From assembly GCF_046292825.1 (NCBI RefSeq), contig NZ_JBKBQG010000018.1:1-64000 (forward strand): DNA of 64,000 bases. The letters run 5' to 3'. How positions within the stretch are numbered: the stretch's first letter is position 1; the number at the start of each line of letters is the position of its first letter. The position numbers and the translations under genes are program-made. This document shows positions 34,909 through 42,862 of this stretch, piece by piece. The DNA comes from Salinarimonas sp046292825 (GTDB lineage Bacteria > Pseudomonadota > Alphaproteobacteria > Rhizobiales > Beijerinckiaceae). The notes beneath the pieces were generated by a model. It saw nothing but the letters and a program-made list of their open reading frames with translations, ran no database searches and was not told the origin of the DNA.

Positions 34909-36057
34909 TCAGTCGGCGGGCGTCAGGCGCAGGATCGCACCGTCGGGCGCGTCCTCCAGGAGGAGGACCGCCCCGTCGGGCGCCTGCGCGACGTCGCGGA
35001 TGCGCCGATCCATCGCGATCCGCTCCTCCGACACGACCCGCTCGCCCTCGATCGAGAGGCGCGCGAGCACCATGCCGGCGAGGCCGCCGACGAGGAGGTC
35101 CCCCTGCCATTCGGGGAAGAGGTCGCCCGTGTAGAAGGCGATGCCGGCGGGCGCCATGGACTGGTCCCAGACGAAGACGGGCGCCTCGAATTCCGGGCGC
35201 GTCGCGTGATCGGGAATCGGGATGCCGCTGTACTCGCGCCCGTCGGACACTTCCGGCCAGCCGTAATTGGCGCCGGCGCGGATGACGTTGACCTCGTCGC
35301 CGAAGCGCGGGCCCATGTCGACGCTCCAGAGCGCGCCGGTTTCGGGGTGGATCGCCGCTCCTTGCGTATTGCGCAATCCGTAGGCGTAGATGCCCGGCAC
35401 GGCGCCGGGCCCGAAGTCGGGATTGTCCGGGTGGGGCGTGCCGTCGAGGAGGAGGCGCGCCGCGATGCCCATATGCGAGCCGCGATTTTGCGATTCGTCC
35501 GGGCTGCCGCGATCGCCCGTCGTCACGAACAGGCTCTCCCCGTCCGGGGCGATCACGACGCGCGAGCCGAAATGGCGCCCGCCCGAGACCCCCGGCTCGG
35601 CGCGGAAGATCACCGCGACGTCTTCGAGCGCGCGCGCGTCCGAGGACAGCCGCGCGCGCAGGAGCGCGGTGTTCGCCCCCCCGCCCCGCGGCTCGGCGAA
35701 GGTGAGGAAGAGGACGCGGCTCGCCTCGAAATCGGGCGCGAGCGCGATGTCGAGGAGCCCGCCCTGGCCGCTCGCTGCGATGGCGGGAAGGCCGGCGATC
35801 GGGTCCGAGACGCTGCCCTCGGCCGAGACGTGGCGCAGGCGACCCGGCCGCTCGGTCACGAGAAAGGCGCCGTCCGGCATGACCGCGATCGACCAGGGAT
35901 GTTCGAGCCCGGCAGCGAGCGTCTCGACGCGGACGGGGCCGCGGCTCGTGTCGATCCGCTCGTCGGCCTGCGCCGGCGCGGTGGCGAAGGGCAGGCAGGC
36001 GGAAAGCCCGACGAGGAGGGTGCCCGCGAACAGGCTCGAGGTGAGGCGAGATGTCAT
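34909..36057 (-). CDS. PQQ-dependent aldose sugar dehydrogenase (YliI type)
   Basis: This 382-residue six-bladed beta-propeller belongs to the soluble glucose dehydrogenase/YliI family. It has GLEHPWSIAVMPDGAFLVTERPGRL, the GGRHFGSRVVIAPDGESLFVTTGDRG region with the catalytic His, YAYGLRNTQGAAIHPETGALW and NYGWPEVSDG. It would oxidise aldoses in the periplasm using PQQ. The N-terminus is a signal sequence; LSAC at 18-21 may be a lipobox, or cleavage may follow AQA-D near 31. No PQQ biosynthesis gene lies in the window. Confidence 0.88.
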   Translation of the reverse strand: MTSRLTSSLFAGTLLVGLSACLPFATAPAQADERIDTSRGPVRVETLAAGLEHPWSIAVMPDGAFLVTERPGRLRHVSAEGSVSDPIAGLPAIAASGQGGLLDIALAPDFEASRVLFLTFAEPRGGGANTALLRARLSSDARALEDVAVIFRAEPGVSGGRHFGSRVVIAPDGESLFVTTGDRGSPDESQNRGSHMGIAARLLLDGTPHPDNPDFGPGAVPGIYAYGLRNTQGAAIHPETGALWSVDMGPRFGDEVNVIRAGANYGWPEVSDGREYSGIPIPDHATRPEFEAPVFVWDQSMAPAGIAFYTGDLFPEWQGDLLVGGLAGMVLARLSIEGERVVSEERIAMDRRIRDVAQAPDGAVLLLEDAPDGAILRLTPAD

Positions 36058-36175
36058 GGCGATACGGCTCCGGCTCGTCGCGCGCCGCTCGTCCGCGCGC
36101 GCATCACTCCGGATCTAGGCGCTCGTCGTGGCGAGCCGGAGGCGGCGGAGCGATCACGATCCCGCGAGCGGCCCG

Positions 36176-36496
36176 TCAACTACCCTCGCCCGCCACCGCG
36201 GCGAGGTCGACGAGCAGGTTCGCCGCCCCGGCGATCACGGCGACGACGACGACCGTCGCGAAGACGAGCAGGACGACGAGAGCGACCGCGGCGCGCGAAT
36301 CCGCTTTGACCTTGAGGGAAATGCCCGCATCGGCGGCTCGAAAGCCGAGCCAGACCGGGTCGATCCGGTCGACCCGGCGCGCATCCGGCTGCAGGCCGGC
36401 GGGATCTCCGCTCTCTGCCCGGACAGGAACGTCGCGGCTCCCGCTCATCCCGGTCTCGATCTCGTGCTCCGTCTGCATCGCGACGCGCTCCGCCAC
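36176..36496 (-). CDS. Hypothetical protein with one C-terminal membrane helix
   Basis: This predicted 106-residue protein has a polar N-terminal 70 residues and a single strongly hydrophobic helix (residues ~70-98, VALVVLLVFATVVVVAVIAGAANLL). No family was recognised. The reading frame is supported by the clean membrane segment and by lack of a better frame on either strand. Codon use is ordinary for the window. It could be a tail-anchored membrane protein; it may also not be expressed. Confidence 0.45.
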   Translation of the reverse strand: MAERVAMQTEHEIETGMSGSRDVPVRAESGDPAGLQPDARRVDRIDPVWLGFRAADAGISLKVKADSRAAVALVVLLVFATVVVVAVIAGAANLLVDLAAVAGEGS

Positions 36497-37018
36497 GTCT
36501 CGGCAATTCGTCGGCGGCCCGCTCGGGACGCCGATGCGTTGCGACAGTGTCGCGGAGGCCCGGATAGTTCAAGCGCAGGCACGGCTGCCGCCCGCGGCGG
36601 GCGGCGCGTCGCGACGGAAACGTTAAGCAGAAACCCGTAAGCCCGATGCGACCGGGGCGGAATACACGATCGATACAGTGAAATCGCGCAAGAAAACTAT
36701 ACTTGTGACACTCCGAATACGCTGCGGCAACCAACAGCATGTTCAGCAACACGCATTAGTGGATCACCGCCATGACTTTCCGTCATCGTCGGCGCCGTCG
36801 TGAAGCGTTCGGCAGGCTCGGCGCCGATCCGTAGAAATCCCGATCGGGATCATACGGAGGACGAGCGCGCCCGCGATAGCCGCGAGCGCGCCGGAAATGC
36901 TACCTATAATCCTTACGCGAAATGCGCCGAGAGCACCGCTGACGGCGAATCACCCCGCAGACTATCCCGGATGAAGGGCGCGCGCGCTCAACAAGGTTGG
37001 TTTCGCGCGCCCGGCTCG
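36497..37018. other. Intergenic region, lower G+C, with a strong palindrome
   Basis: No convincing gene is seen in these 522 bases. About 36640-36780 is much richer in A/T than the surroundings and includes TATACT at 36698-36703, a -10-like site with no matching -35 and no downstream plus-strand gene for over 1.3 kb. A 29-bp imperfect palindrome lies at 36829-36857: a perfect 14-bp core ATCCCGATCGGGAT flanked by CCGTA and TACGG. It is 3' of the TctC-type gene and may contribute to its transcript end or bind a dimeric regulator. Confidence 0.5.
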
Positions 37019-37999
37019 TCACTGCGCCTCGACGCCGGCCGTCTCGATGATCGTGCGCCAGGTCTCCATCTCCGCTTCGTGATAGGGCCGGAAGTCCTCC
37101 GGCGCGCGGACGTTCAAGGTGAAGCCGAGCGCCTCGATGGCGCCGCGGACGGAGGGCTCGGCGAGGCTCGCGAGGATGCCGTTCGAGAGCGTCTCGCGGG
37201 CCTCGTCGGGGATGCCGGCGGGGGCGAAGAGCGCCGCCCAGGATTCCGCGTCGGCGTCGTCCACGCCCTGCTCCGCGAGGGTCGGCACGTCGGGGAGGTT
37301 CGGGTTGCGCTCCGGGCTCGCGATCGCGATCGCGCGGATGGCGCCGCCCTGGATCTGACCGAGCACCGAGGGCAGCGTCGAGTTCGAGACGTCGATGCGC
37401 TCGGCGACGAGCTCCTGCACGAGCGGCGCTGCGCCCTGGAAGGGCACGTGCGTCATCGCCGTGTCGGTGCGCGCCATGAACAATTCGAAGGACAGGTGCG
37501 AGCCCGAGCCGATGCCGGTCGAGCCGTAGTTCAGGCCCTCCGGATCGGCCTGGGCGAGCGCGATCAGGTCCTGGATTCCCTCCGACTCGAGGCCGTTGCG
37601 GACGACGTAGACGTGCTCGAAGGCGCCCACGCCGGCGAGGGGCACGAAGTCGTCGAGCGCGTCGTAGCCCGGCTCGCGCAGGAGGAACATGTTGTTCCCG
37701 TGCGTCTGGTTGTTGCCGAACACGATCGTGTAGCCGTCGGCCTCGCCGGTGGCGACGGCGCGGGTGCCGATGGAGCCGGACGCGCCGGGCTCGTTGCGCA
37801 CCACCACGTTCTGGCCGATCTTCGTGCCGAGATCCTCCGCGATGATCCGCGCGATCGCATCGGTCGGCCCGCCGGCCGGATAGGGCACGACGACGGTGAC
37901 GGGGCGGGTCGGGAAGCTCTGCGCGAGCGCGGCGCCGGCGGGGAGCGCGAGCGCGGCGGTCGCGAGGGCGAGATGCGCGAGCGCGCGGCGGGTGATCAT
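37019..37999 (-). CDS. TctC/Bug-type solute-binding protein (orphan)
   Basis: This 326-residue periplasmic protein of the tripartite tricarboxylate transporter (Bug) family has a signal peptide ending LAQS near residue 27, the hallmark FPTRPVTVVVPYPAGGPTDAIARI and a second-lobe YGSTGIGSGSHLSFELF. Such proteins bind carboxylates or amides and normally work with TctA/TctB permeases. Neither permease gene is in the window, so it probably serves a transporter encoded elsewhere or acts as a sensor. It is divergent from the aminotransferase gene. Confidence 0.9.
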   Translation of the reverse strand: MITRRALAHLALATAALALPAGAALAQSFPTRPVTVVVPYPAGGPTDAIARIIAEDLGTKIGQNVVVRNEPGASGSIGTRAVATGEADGYTIVFGNNQTHGNNMFLLREPGYDALDDFVPLAGVGAFEHVYVVRNGLESEGIQDLIALAQADPEGLNYGSTGIGSGSHLSFELFMARTDTAMTHVPFQGAAPLVQELVAERIDVSNSTLPSVLGQIQGGAIRAIAIASPERNPNLPDVPTLAEQGVDDADAESWAALFAPAGIPDEARETLSNGILASLAEPSVRGAIEALGFTLNVRAPEDFRPYHEAEMETWRTIIETAGVEAQ

Positions 38000-38057
38000 G
38001 GTGCGTTTCCTCCAGATTCGCGGGCACCCGGACGGGCGCCTTTCGTCTTGCTTGGCA

Positions 38058-38082
38058 GGCGGGCCACGACTAGGGTCCCGCC
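38058..38082. other. Inverted repeat in the tctC/aatA intergenic region
   Basis: GGCGGG (38058-38063) and CCCGCC (38077-38082) form a hairpin-capable inverted repeat in the 125-bp divergent control region. It could be an operator or a leader structure of the aminotransferase gene, whose ribosome binding site GAGGAG follows about 30 bases later. Confidence 0.3.
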
Positions 38083-38124
38083 CGCTTGGTTACAGCTTTC
38101 TAGGGTCTCGGTGAGGAGTTTCCC

Positions 38125-39327
38125 ATGGGCTTTTTGGCCGACGCGCTTTCGCGCATCAAGCCGTCCGCGACGATCGTCATCACGCAGAAGGCGCGGGATC
38201 TGCGCGCGGCCGGGCGCGACGTGATCAGCCTCTCGGTCGGAGAGCCCGATTTCGACACGCCCGAGAACGTGAAGGAGGCGGCGATCGCCGCGATCCGCCG
38301 CGGCGAGACCAAGTATCCGCCCGTCTCGGGCATTCCGCAGCTGCGCGAGGCGATCGCGAAGAAATTCGCCCGCGAGAACGGGCTGACCTACAAGCCCTCG
38401 CAGACGATCGTCTCGACCGGCGGCAAGCAGGTCATCTACAACGCGCTGCTGGCGACGCTGAACCCCGGCGACGAGGTGATCGTGCCCCGCCCCTATTGGG
38501 TCTCCTATCCGGAGATGGTGGCGCTCTGCGGCGGCACGCCGGTCTTCGTCGACACGACGATCGAGAACGCCTTCAAGCTCCAGGCGGCCGATCTCGAGGC
38601 GGCGATCACGCCGAAGACCAAGTGGATCATCCTCAACTCGCCCTCGAACCCCTCCGGCGCCGCCTATGCGCGCGCGGAGATGAAGGCGATCACCGACGTG
38701 CTGATGCGCCACCCGCACGTCTGGGTGCTCACCGACGACATGTACGAGCACCTCGTCTACGGCGATTTCGACTTCGTCACGCCGGCCCAGGTGGAGCCGG
38801 GGCTGTACGAGCGCACGCTCACCATGAACGGCGTCTCGAAGGCCTACGCGATGACCGGCTGGCGCATCGGCTACGCGGCCGGGCCCGAGCACCTGATCAA
38901 GGCGATGGACTTCGTCCAGGGCCAGCAGACCTCGGGCGCCTCGACGATCTCGCAATGGGCCGCCGTCGAGGCGCTCGACGGGCCGCAGGATCACCTCGCG
39001 ACCTTCCGCGCGGCCTTCGCCAAGCGCCGCGACCTCGTCGTCTCGATGCTCAACCAGACGAGCCTGCTCGAATGCCCGGTGCCGGAGGGCGCGTTCTACG
39101 TCTACCCGTCCTGCGCGAAGGCGATCGGCCGCAAGACGCCGTCCGGCCGCGTGATCGAGACGGACGAGGATTTCGTGTCCGAATTGCTCGAAGCGGAAGG
39201 CGTCGCCGCCGTCCACGGCTCCGCCTTCGGCCTCGGCCCGAACCTGCGCATCTCCTACGCGACCTCCGACGAAAAGCTCGAGGACGCCTGCAGCCGCATC
39301 CAGCGCTTCTGCAATTCCTTGGATTGA
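38125..39327 (+). CDS. aatA: Aspartate aminotransferase (class I, PLP-dependent)
   Basis: This 400-residue fold-type I aminotransferase has the N-terminal SLSVGEPDFDTPENV, YPPVSGIPQLREAIA and NSPSNPSG. The PLP lysine is Lys239 in NGVSKAYAMTGWRIGYAAGP. Strong similarity to rhizobial AatA points to an aspartate/2-oxoglutarate (possibly also prephenate) aminotransferase in amino-acid metabolism. The ATG at 38125 follows GAGGAG with normal spacing. It is monocistronic, with family-A repeats starting ten bases after the stop. Confidence 0.93.
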   Translation: MGFLADALSRIKPSATIVITQKARDLRAAGRDVISLSVGEPDFDTPENVKEAAIAAIRRGETKYPPVSGIPQLREAIAKKFARENGLTYKPSQTIVSTGGKQVIYNALLATLNPGDEVIVPRPYWVSYPEMVALCGGTPVFVDTTIENAFKLQAADLEAAITPKTKWIILNSPSNPSGAAYARAEMKAITDVLMRHPHVWVLTDDMYEHLVYGDFDFVTPAQVEPGLYERTLTMNGVSKAYAMTGWRIGYAAGPEHLIKAMDFVQGQQTSGASTISQWAAVEALDGPQDHLATFRAAFAKRRDLVVSMLNQTSLLECPVPEGAFYVYPSCAKAIGRKTPSGRVIETDEDFVSELLEAEGVAAVHGSAFGLGPNLRISYATSDEKLEDACSRIQRFCNSLD

Positions 39328-39336
39328 GCGCGGCGT

Positions 39337-39637
39337 CATCCCTCCCCGGAGGGGAGGGTGGCCTCTGAGCGGAGCGAAGGGGTCGGGTGGGGCCCGACGC
39401 TTGCAGGAAAACCCCAACCCGGGCCCCACCCGGCCGGCCTCGCTCCGCTCGCCCGTCCACCCTCCCCTCCGGGGAGGGAGATCGCGAATTCATCCCTCCC
39501 CGGAGGGGAGGGTGGCCTCGGGAGCGCGAGCGACCGAGGTCGGGTGGGGCCCGACGCGTGCAGGAAAACCCCCACCCGGGCCCCACCCGGCCGGCCTCGC
39601 TCCGCTCGTCCGTCCACCCTCCCCTGCGGGGAGGGAT
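39337..39637. repeat. Family-A palindromic repeat, two tandem full copies
   Basis: Two units of about 146 bp (39337-39482 and 39491-39637, period 154) each start CATCCCTCCCCGG and end with a CCCTCCCC-GGGGAGGG hairpin. They enclose GGGTGGGGCCCGA and CGGGCCCCACCCGG arms around a variable loop containing GCAGGAAAACCCC. They lie in the 416-bp gap between aatA and a membrane-protein gene; the remaining 39638-39743 holds that gene's leader. Loop sequences differ from the copies at 1-248, so this subfamily has diverged. Confidence 0.87.
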
Positions 39638-39743
39638 GGGCTCGTGCGGCGTCTCGCAACTGGCCGGCGGCCGCCGACTGCCCTATAGCATCCGCACGAA
39701 GACGGTCCGCGACCCGGCGAGGAACGTGCACGAGAGGCGGAGC

Positions 39744-40451
39744 ATGGCGGAGGCTGTTGCGATGGACATGCCCCGGGACGGCACGCGGGCGCGGCGGGCC
39801 GCCTTCGCGTTCGGCCCCCTCGCCCTCGCGATCCTCGCGGCGATCGTTGCCGGGCTCGCCGGATTGCACGCGCGCGGGCTGATCGGGAGCGCGGCCGAGC
39901 CCTTCCTGTTCGGCTATTTCGTCGAGCGCTTTCCCCTGTTCACGGCGCTCGTCGTCTATGCGACCGCGCGCGTGGTGCTCGCCGGCACGCTCGCGCCGGG
40001 CGGCCCGCTTTATCTGCGCCTCGCGCTCCTGCCGATCGCGCTCGGCCTCGTGCTCGCCGGCGCGCTCTATCCGACGACCGGAGGAATCGTGGTGCGCGCG
40101 GCCTATTTCACGGGCGGCATGGCCTTCCTGCAGGGAACGCCCGCGCTCGCCGCGACCGCGATCGGCGCCCTCGTGTCGACCGCGCTCTTCGCGAGCCTCA
40201 TGGGGATCGCCGTGATGATCGCGCGGCTCTCCCCGCGCGTCGACCGTCGCGCGGCGGGGGCGGCGGCGTTGCGCTTCCTCGCGCTCGCCTGGGCCGCCCT
40301 CGTGATCGCCGCCCCGACGGCGCTCGGGGTGCCGCTTTTGGGAGAGTGGCCGATCTGGCCGATGAGCCCCGCCGAGACCGCCGCCGCGGCGGCGCTCGTC
40401 GCCCTCGCGCTCGCCCCGCACGCCTTGATCGGGTGGGCGACCGGCCGCTGA
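39744..40451 (+). CDS. Hypothetical polytopic membrane protein
   Basis: This 235-residue, Ala/Leu-rich protein has about six predicted membrane helices (around residues 21-45, 60-80, 87-107, 125-155, 170-190 and 205-230). No family was recognised. The ATG at 39744 has GAGGCGGAG just upstream, and all upstream in-frame sequence is repeat DNA. It stands alone between repeat clusters, so no functional context is available. Confidence 0.65.
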   Translation: MAEAVAMDMPRDGTRARRAAFAFGPLALAILAAIVAGLAGLHARGLIGSAAEPFLFGYFVERFPLFTALVVYATARVVLAGTLAPGGPLYLRLALLPIALGLVLAGALYPTTGGIVVRAAYFTGGMAFLQGTPALAATAIGALVSTALFASLMGIAVMIARLSPRVDRRAAGAAALRFLALAWAALVIAAPTALGVPLLGEWPIWPMSPAETAAAAALVALALAPHALIGWATGR

Positions 40452-40561
40452 GCCGGCTTTTTCCTCAGCGCTGGCCGCGTCCGCGGCGAACGACCCCATC
40501 CGACCTGTCGCCTGCGGCGCGGGGCCACCTTTCCCTGAGAGATTGAAAATCTTTCCGCGCC

Positions 40562-40739
40562 CGTCATTCCGGGGCGCGAAGCGAGCCCGGAACCCAGATC
40601 CACGACGCTGGTTCGAGCGCGCATGCGCGCTCGCTCCGCAACCCGAGACAACGGATATCTCAAAGGACGCAGCCTACAGGCTGCTCATCAGAGGTCGGGA
40701 GTCTGGATTCCGGGCTCGCTTCGCGCCCCGGAATGACGG
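40562..40739. repeat. Family-B palindromic repeat, full copy
   Basis: This element of about 178 bp is bounded by CGTCATTCCGG and CCGGAATGACG, with internal palindromes GAGCGCGCATGCGCGCTC and CAGCCTACAGGCTG. It lies in the same order as the copy at 59213 and opposite to that at 12143. It is followed by GAGGGGAAGGAGAGGGA, the same flank as the 59213 copy. It occupies the centre of the 437-bp gap before the COG0523 GTPase gene. No other feature except the Zur-like box was found in this gap. Confidence 0.85.
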
Positions 40740-40842
40740 CGTGGAGGTTCTAGGAGAAAGATTCACAACTCCGAGGGGAAGGAGAGGGACGGCGCGTCCG
40801 TGTTTTCGCGTTGACTCCCCTCCTGTCGTATGGCACTCGAAC

Positions 40843-40855
40843 GTTATAACATAAC
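40843..40855 (+). promoter_or_regulatory. Zur-box-like inverted repeat upstream of the COG0523 gene
   Basis: GTTAT-AAC-ATAAC is an A/T-rich inverted repeat 33 bases before the ATG at 40889, in otherwise G+C-rich DNA. It matches the GTTATAnnATAAC-type boxes bound by the zinc repressor Zur in proteobacteria. This predicts induction of the gene under zinc starvation. The match is by eye; binding is inferred. Confidence 0.7.
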
Positions 40856-40888
40856 ATACCTGATCCCACGACATTCACGAGCGATCCC

Positions 40889-42121
40889 ATGCGCAGCGAC
40901 GATCCCCGTCTGCCCGTCACCGTGCTCTCCGGCTTTCTCGGGGCCGGCAAGACGACGCTCCTCAACCACGTGCTCGTCAACCGCGAGGGCCGCCGCGTCG
41001 CGGTCATCGTCAACGACATGAGCGAGGTGAACATCGACGCCGATCTCGTGCGCGCCGGCGGCGCGGACCTCTCGCGCACGGACGAGAAGCTCGTCGAGAT
41101 GACGAATGGCTGCATCTGCTGCACGTTGCGGGACGATCTCCTCGCCGAGGTCCGCCGGCTCGCCGCCGAGGGCCGTTTCGACGCGCTCCTGATCGAAGGC
41201 ACCGGCATCGCCGAGCCGCTCCCGATCGCCGCGACCTTCTCCTTCCGCGACGAGGCGGGAGCAAGCCTGTCGGACGTCGCGCGGCTCGACACGATGGTGA
41301 CCGTCGTCGACGCGATCAACCTCCTCGCCGATTACGGATCCCACGATTTCCTGCGCGATCGCGGCGAGACGGCCGGCGAGGGCGACGCGCGCACGCTCGT
41401 CGATCTCCTCGTCGAGCAGATCGAGTTCGCCGACGTCGTCGTGATCAACAAGGCGGACGACGTCCCGCCCGAAAAGCTCGATCTCGTGCGCGCGGTGGTC
41501 CGCGGGCTCAATGCGGATGCGCGGATCGTCGAGGCCTCGCACGGGCGCGTCCCGCTCGATGCCGTGCTCGACACGGGGCTCTTCGACGAGGAGAAGGCGC
41601 AGACGCACCCGCTCTGGTACAAGGAGCTGTTCGAGCCGCACGCGCATGTTCCAGAGACCGAGGAATACGGCATCGGCAGCTTCGTCTACCGCGCCCGCCG
41701 CCCCTTCCACCCGGAGAGGCTCGACGCCTTCCTGCGCGCGACCTGGCCGGGGCTCGTGCGCGCCAAGGGCCATTTCTGGCTCGCCACGCGGCCGAACTGG
41801 GTGGGCGAGCTCTCGATCGCGGGCGCCCAATGCCGCACGAGCGGGATCGGCTCGTGGTGGGCCGCCGTGCCGAAGGCGCGCTGGCCGGATCATCCCGAAT
41901 GGCGCCGAATCCTCGACCGGAACTGGTCCGCGACCTGGGGCGACCGGCGCCAGGAGCTCGTCTTCATCGGCACGTCCCTCGACGAGGCCGCCATGCGCGC
42001 GGCGCTCGACCAGTGCCTCGTCGGGTCGGCGGTAACGCCGCGCTTCGAGCCCGACCGTTGGCGCGCCCTGCCCGACCCGTTCCCCCTCTGGGGAAGCACG
42101 GATGCGCGCGCGAGCGCTTGA
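40889..42121 (+). CDS. COG0523/CobW-family GTPase, probable zinc metallochaperone
   Basis: This 410-residue G3E GTPase has the Walker A GFLGAGKTT (residues ~15-23), the metal motif CICC in MTNGCICCTLRDD near residues 75-80, EGTGIAEPLP, NKAD for guanine recognition and a C-terminal CobW_C domain (~250-400). The long form with a Zur-like box resembles zinc-responsive members (ZigA/YciC type), which deliver zinc to client enzymes under scarcity. A cobalamin riboswitch begins about 30 bases downstream, so a cobalt role (true CobW) is an alternative; the upstream box favours zinc. Confidence 0.87.
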   Translation: MRSDDPRLPVTVLSGFLGAGKTTLLNHVLVNREGRRVAVIVNDMSEVNIDADLVRAGGADLSRTDEKLVEMTNGCICCTLRDDLLAEVRRLAAEGRFDALLIEGTGIAEPLPIAATFSFRDEAGASLSDVARLDTMVTVVDAINLLADYGSHDFLRDRGETAGEGDARTLVDLLVEQIEFADVVVINKADDVPPEKLDLVRAVVRGLNADARIVEASHGRVPLDAVLDTGLFDEEKAQTHPLWYKELFEPHAHVPETEEYGIGSFVYRARRPFHPERLDAFLRATWPGLVRAKGHFWLATRPNWVGELSIAGAQCRTSGIGSWWAAVPKARWPDHPEWRRILDRNWSATWGDRRQELVFIGTSLDEAAMRAALDQCLVGSAVTPRFEPDRWRALPDPFPLWGSTDARASA

Positions 42122-42153
42122 CGCGGACGCCGAGGGCGCCGAATGTCGCATCC

Positions 42154-42343
42154 GTCGGTTCCCCGAGAGGGGACGAAGAGGGAATCCGGTGAGCCCGTCC
42201 AGGCGGGCGATGCCGGAGCTGCCCCCGCAACTGTGAGCGGCGAGCCTTCGCCGGGACATGCCACTGATCGACGGGCTTCACGGCCCCCGAATCGGGAAGG
42301 CGGACGAAGGCCACGACCCGCGAGCCAGGAGACCTGCCGACGC
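42154..42343 (+). ncRNA. Cobalamin (adenosylcobalamin) riboswitch
   Basis: All main conserved blocks are present in order: GAATCCGGTG near 42182, GCCGGAGCTGCCCCCGCAAC (42212-42231) followed by TGT, GCCACTG (42260-42266), CGGGAAGGCGG (42293-42303) and the B12 box GCGAGCCAGGAGACCTGCC (42320-42338). It ends ~45 bases before the ATG of the DUF1636 gene, whose ribosome binding site AAGGAGA at 42378 could be sequestered. It should lower expression of the 42389-46065 genes when cobalamin is plentiful. Confidence 0.95.
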
Positions 42344-42388
42344 ACGACGGATCACGCGACCGGGCGGGGTGTCCCGGAAGGAGAGCGT

Positions 42389-42862
42389 ATGGACGATGCC
42401 TATTCCCAGCGCGGCCGGCGCCGCGACGGAGCCCTCACCCTGTCGATCTGCACCCGCTGCCGCGACGGCCGCGAGGACGCGCACGACGAGGAGCGCGGCG
42501 GGGCCCGCTTCGCCCGCGCCATTCTCGACGCCTTCGCCGAGCGCCGCGGCACGCTTCCGCCGGTCGTGATCCGGGGCGTCGCCTGCATGAGCCAGTGCAA
42601 GCGGCCCTGCACGGTGGCGCTCTCCGCGCCGGGGCGCTTCACCTATCTCTTCGGCGATCTCGATCCGGTCCGCGACGCGCATGCCGTCCTCGACGCGCTC
42701 GCGCTCTACGCGTCGGGCGAGGAGGGCTTCATGGCGCGCGACGCGCGGCCCGAGCCGATGCGCGCCGGCATACTCGGCCGCATCCCGCCCATCGACACGG
42801 CGAGCGCGCTCGTCACCACGCTCGCCTCCCCTGCCCTCGCCTCTTTGGAGCCCTCCCGATGA
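42389..42862 (+). CDS. DUF1636 cysteine-rich metal-binding protein
   Basis: This 157-residue protein has a CxxC pair (Cys21, Cys24 in ICTRCRDG) and a second cluster Cys66-x3-Cys70-x3-Cys74 (CMSQCKRPC), as in the DUF1636 family. The fold resembles thioredoxin-like ferredoxins, and a bound Fe-S cluster or metal is likely. The family often occurs beside cobalamin genes, and here it directly follows a B12 riboswitch. The ATG at 42389 has AAGGAGA upstream. The stop overlaps the ABC binding-protein ATG (ATGA). A cobalt-handling or sensing role is inferred, not shown. Confidence 0.85.
   Translation: MDDAYSQRGRRRDGALTLSICTRCRDGREDAHDEERGGARFARAILDAFAERRGTLPPVVIRGVACMSQCKRPCTVALSAPGRFTYLFGDLDPVRDAHAVLDALALYASGEEGFMARDARPEPMRAGILGRIPPIDTASALVTTLASPALASLEPSR

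Noticed and set aside
36800..37020. Plus-strand start of a long open frame running opposite the TctC-type gene
   Set aside because: The frame is antisense to a clear Bug-family gene over most of its length, and its first part has no family features.
39387..39743. Longer version of the membrane-protein gene starting inside the repeats
   Set aside because: The extension is repeat-derived low-complexity sequence; ATG 39744 has a good ribosome binding site and begins the membrane protein.
40543..40888. Small open frames in the gap before the COG0523 gene
   Set aside because: They are translations of the family-B repeat and its flanks, with no ribosome binding sites or conserved features.
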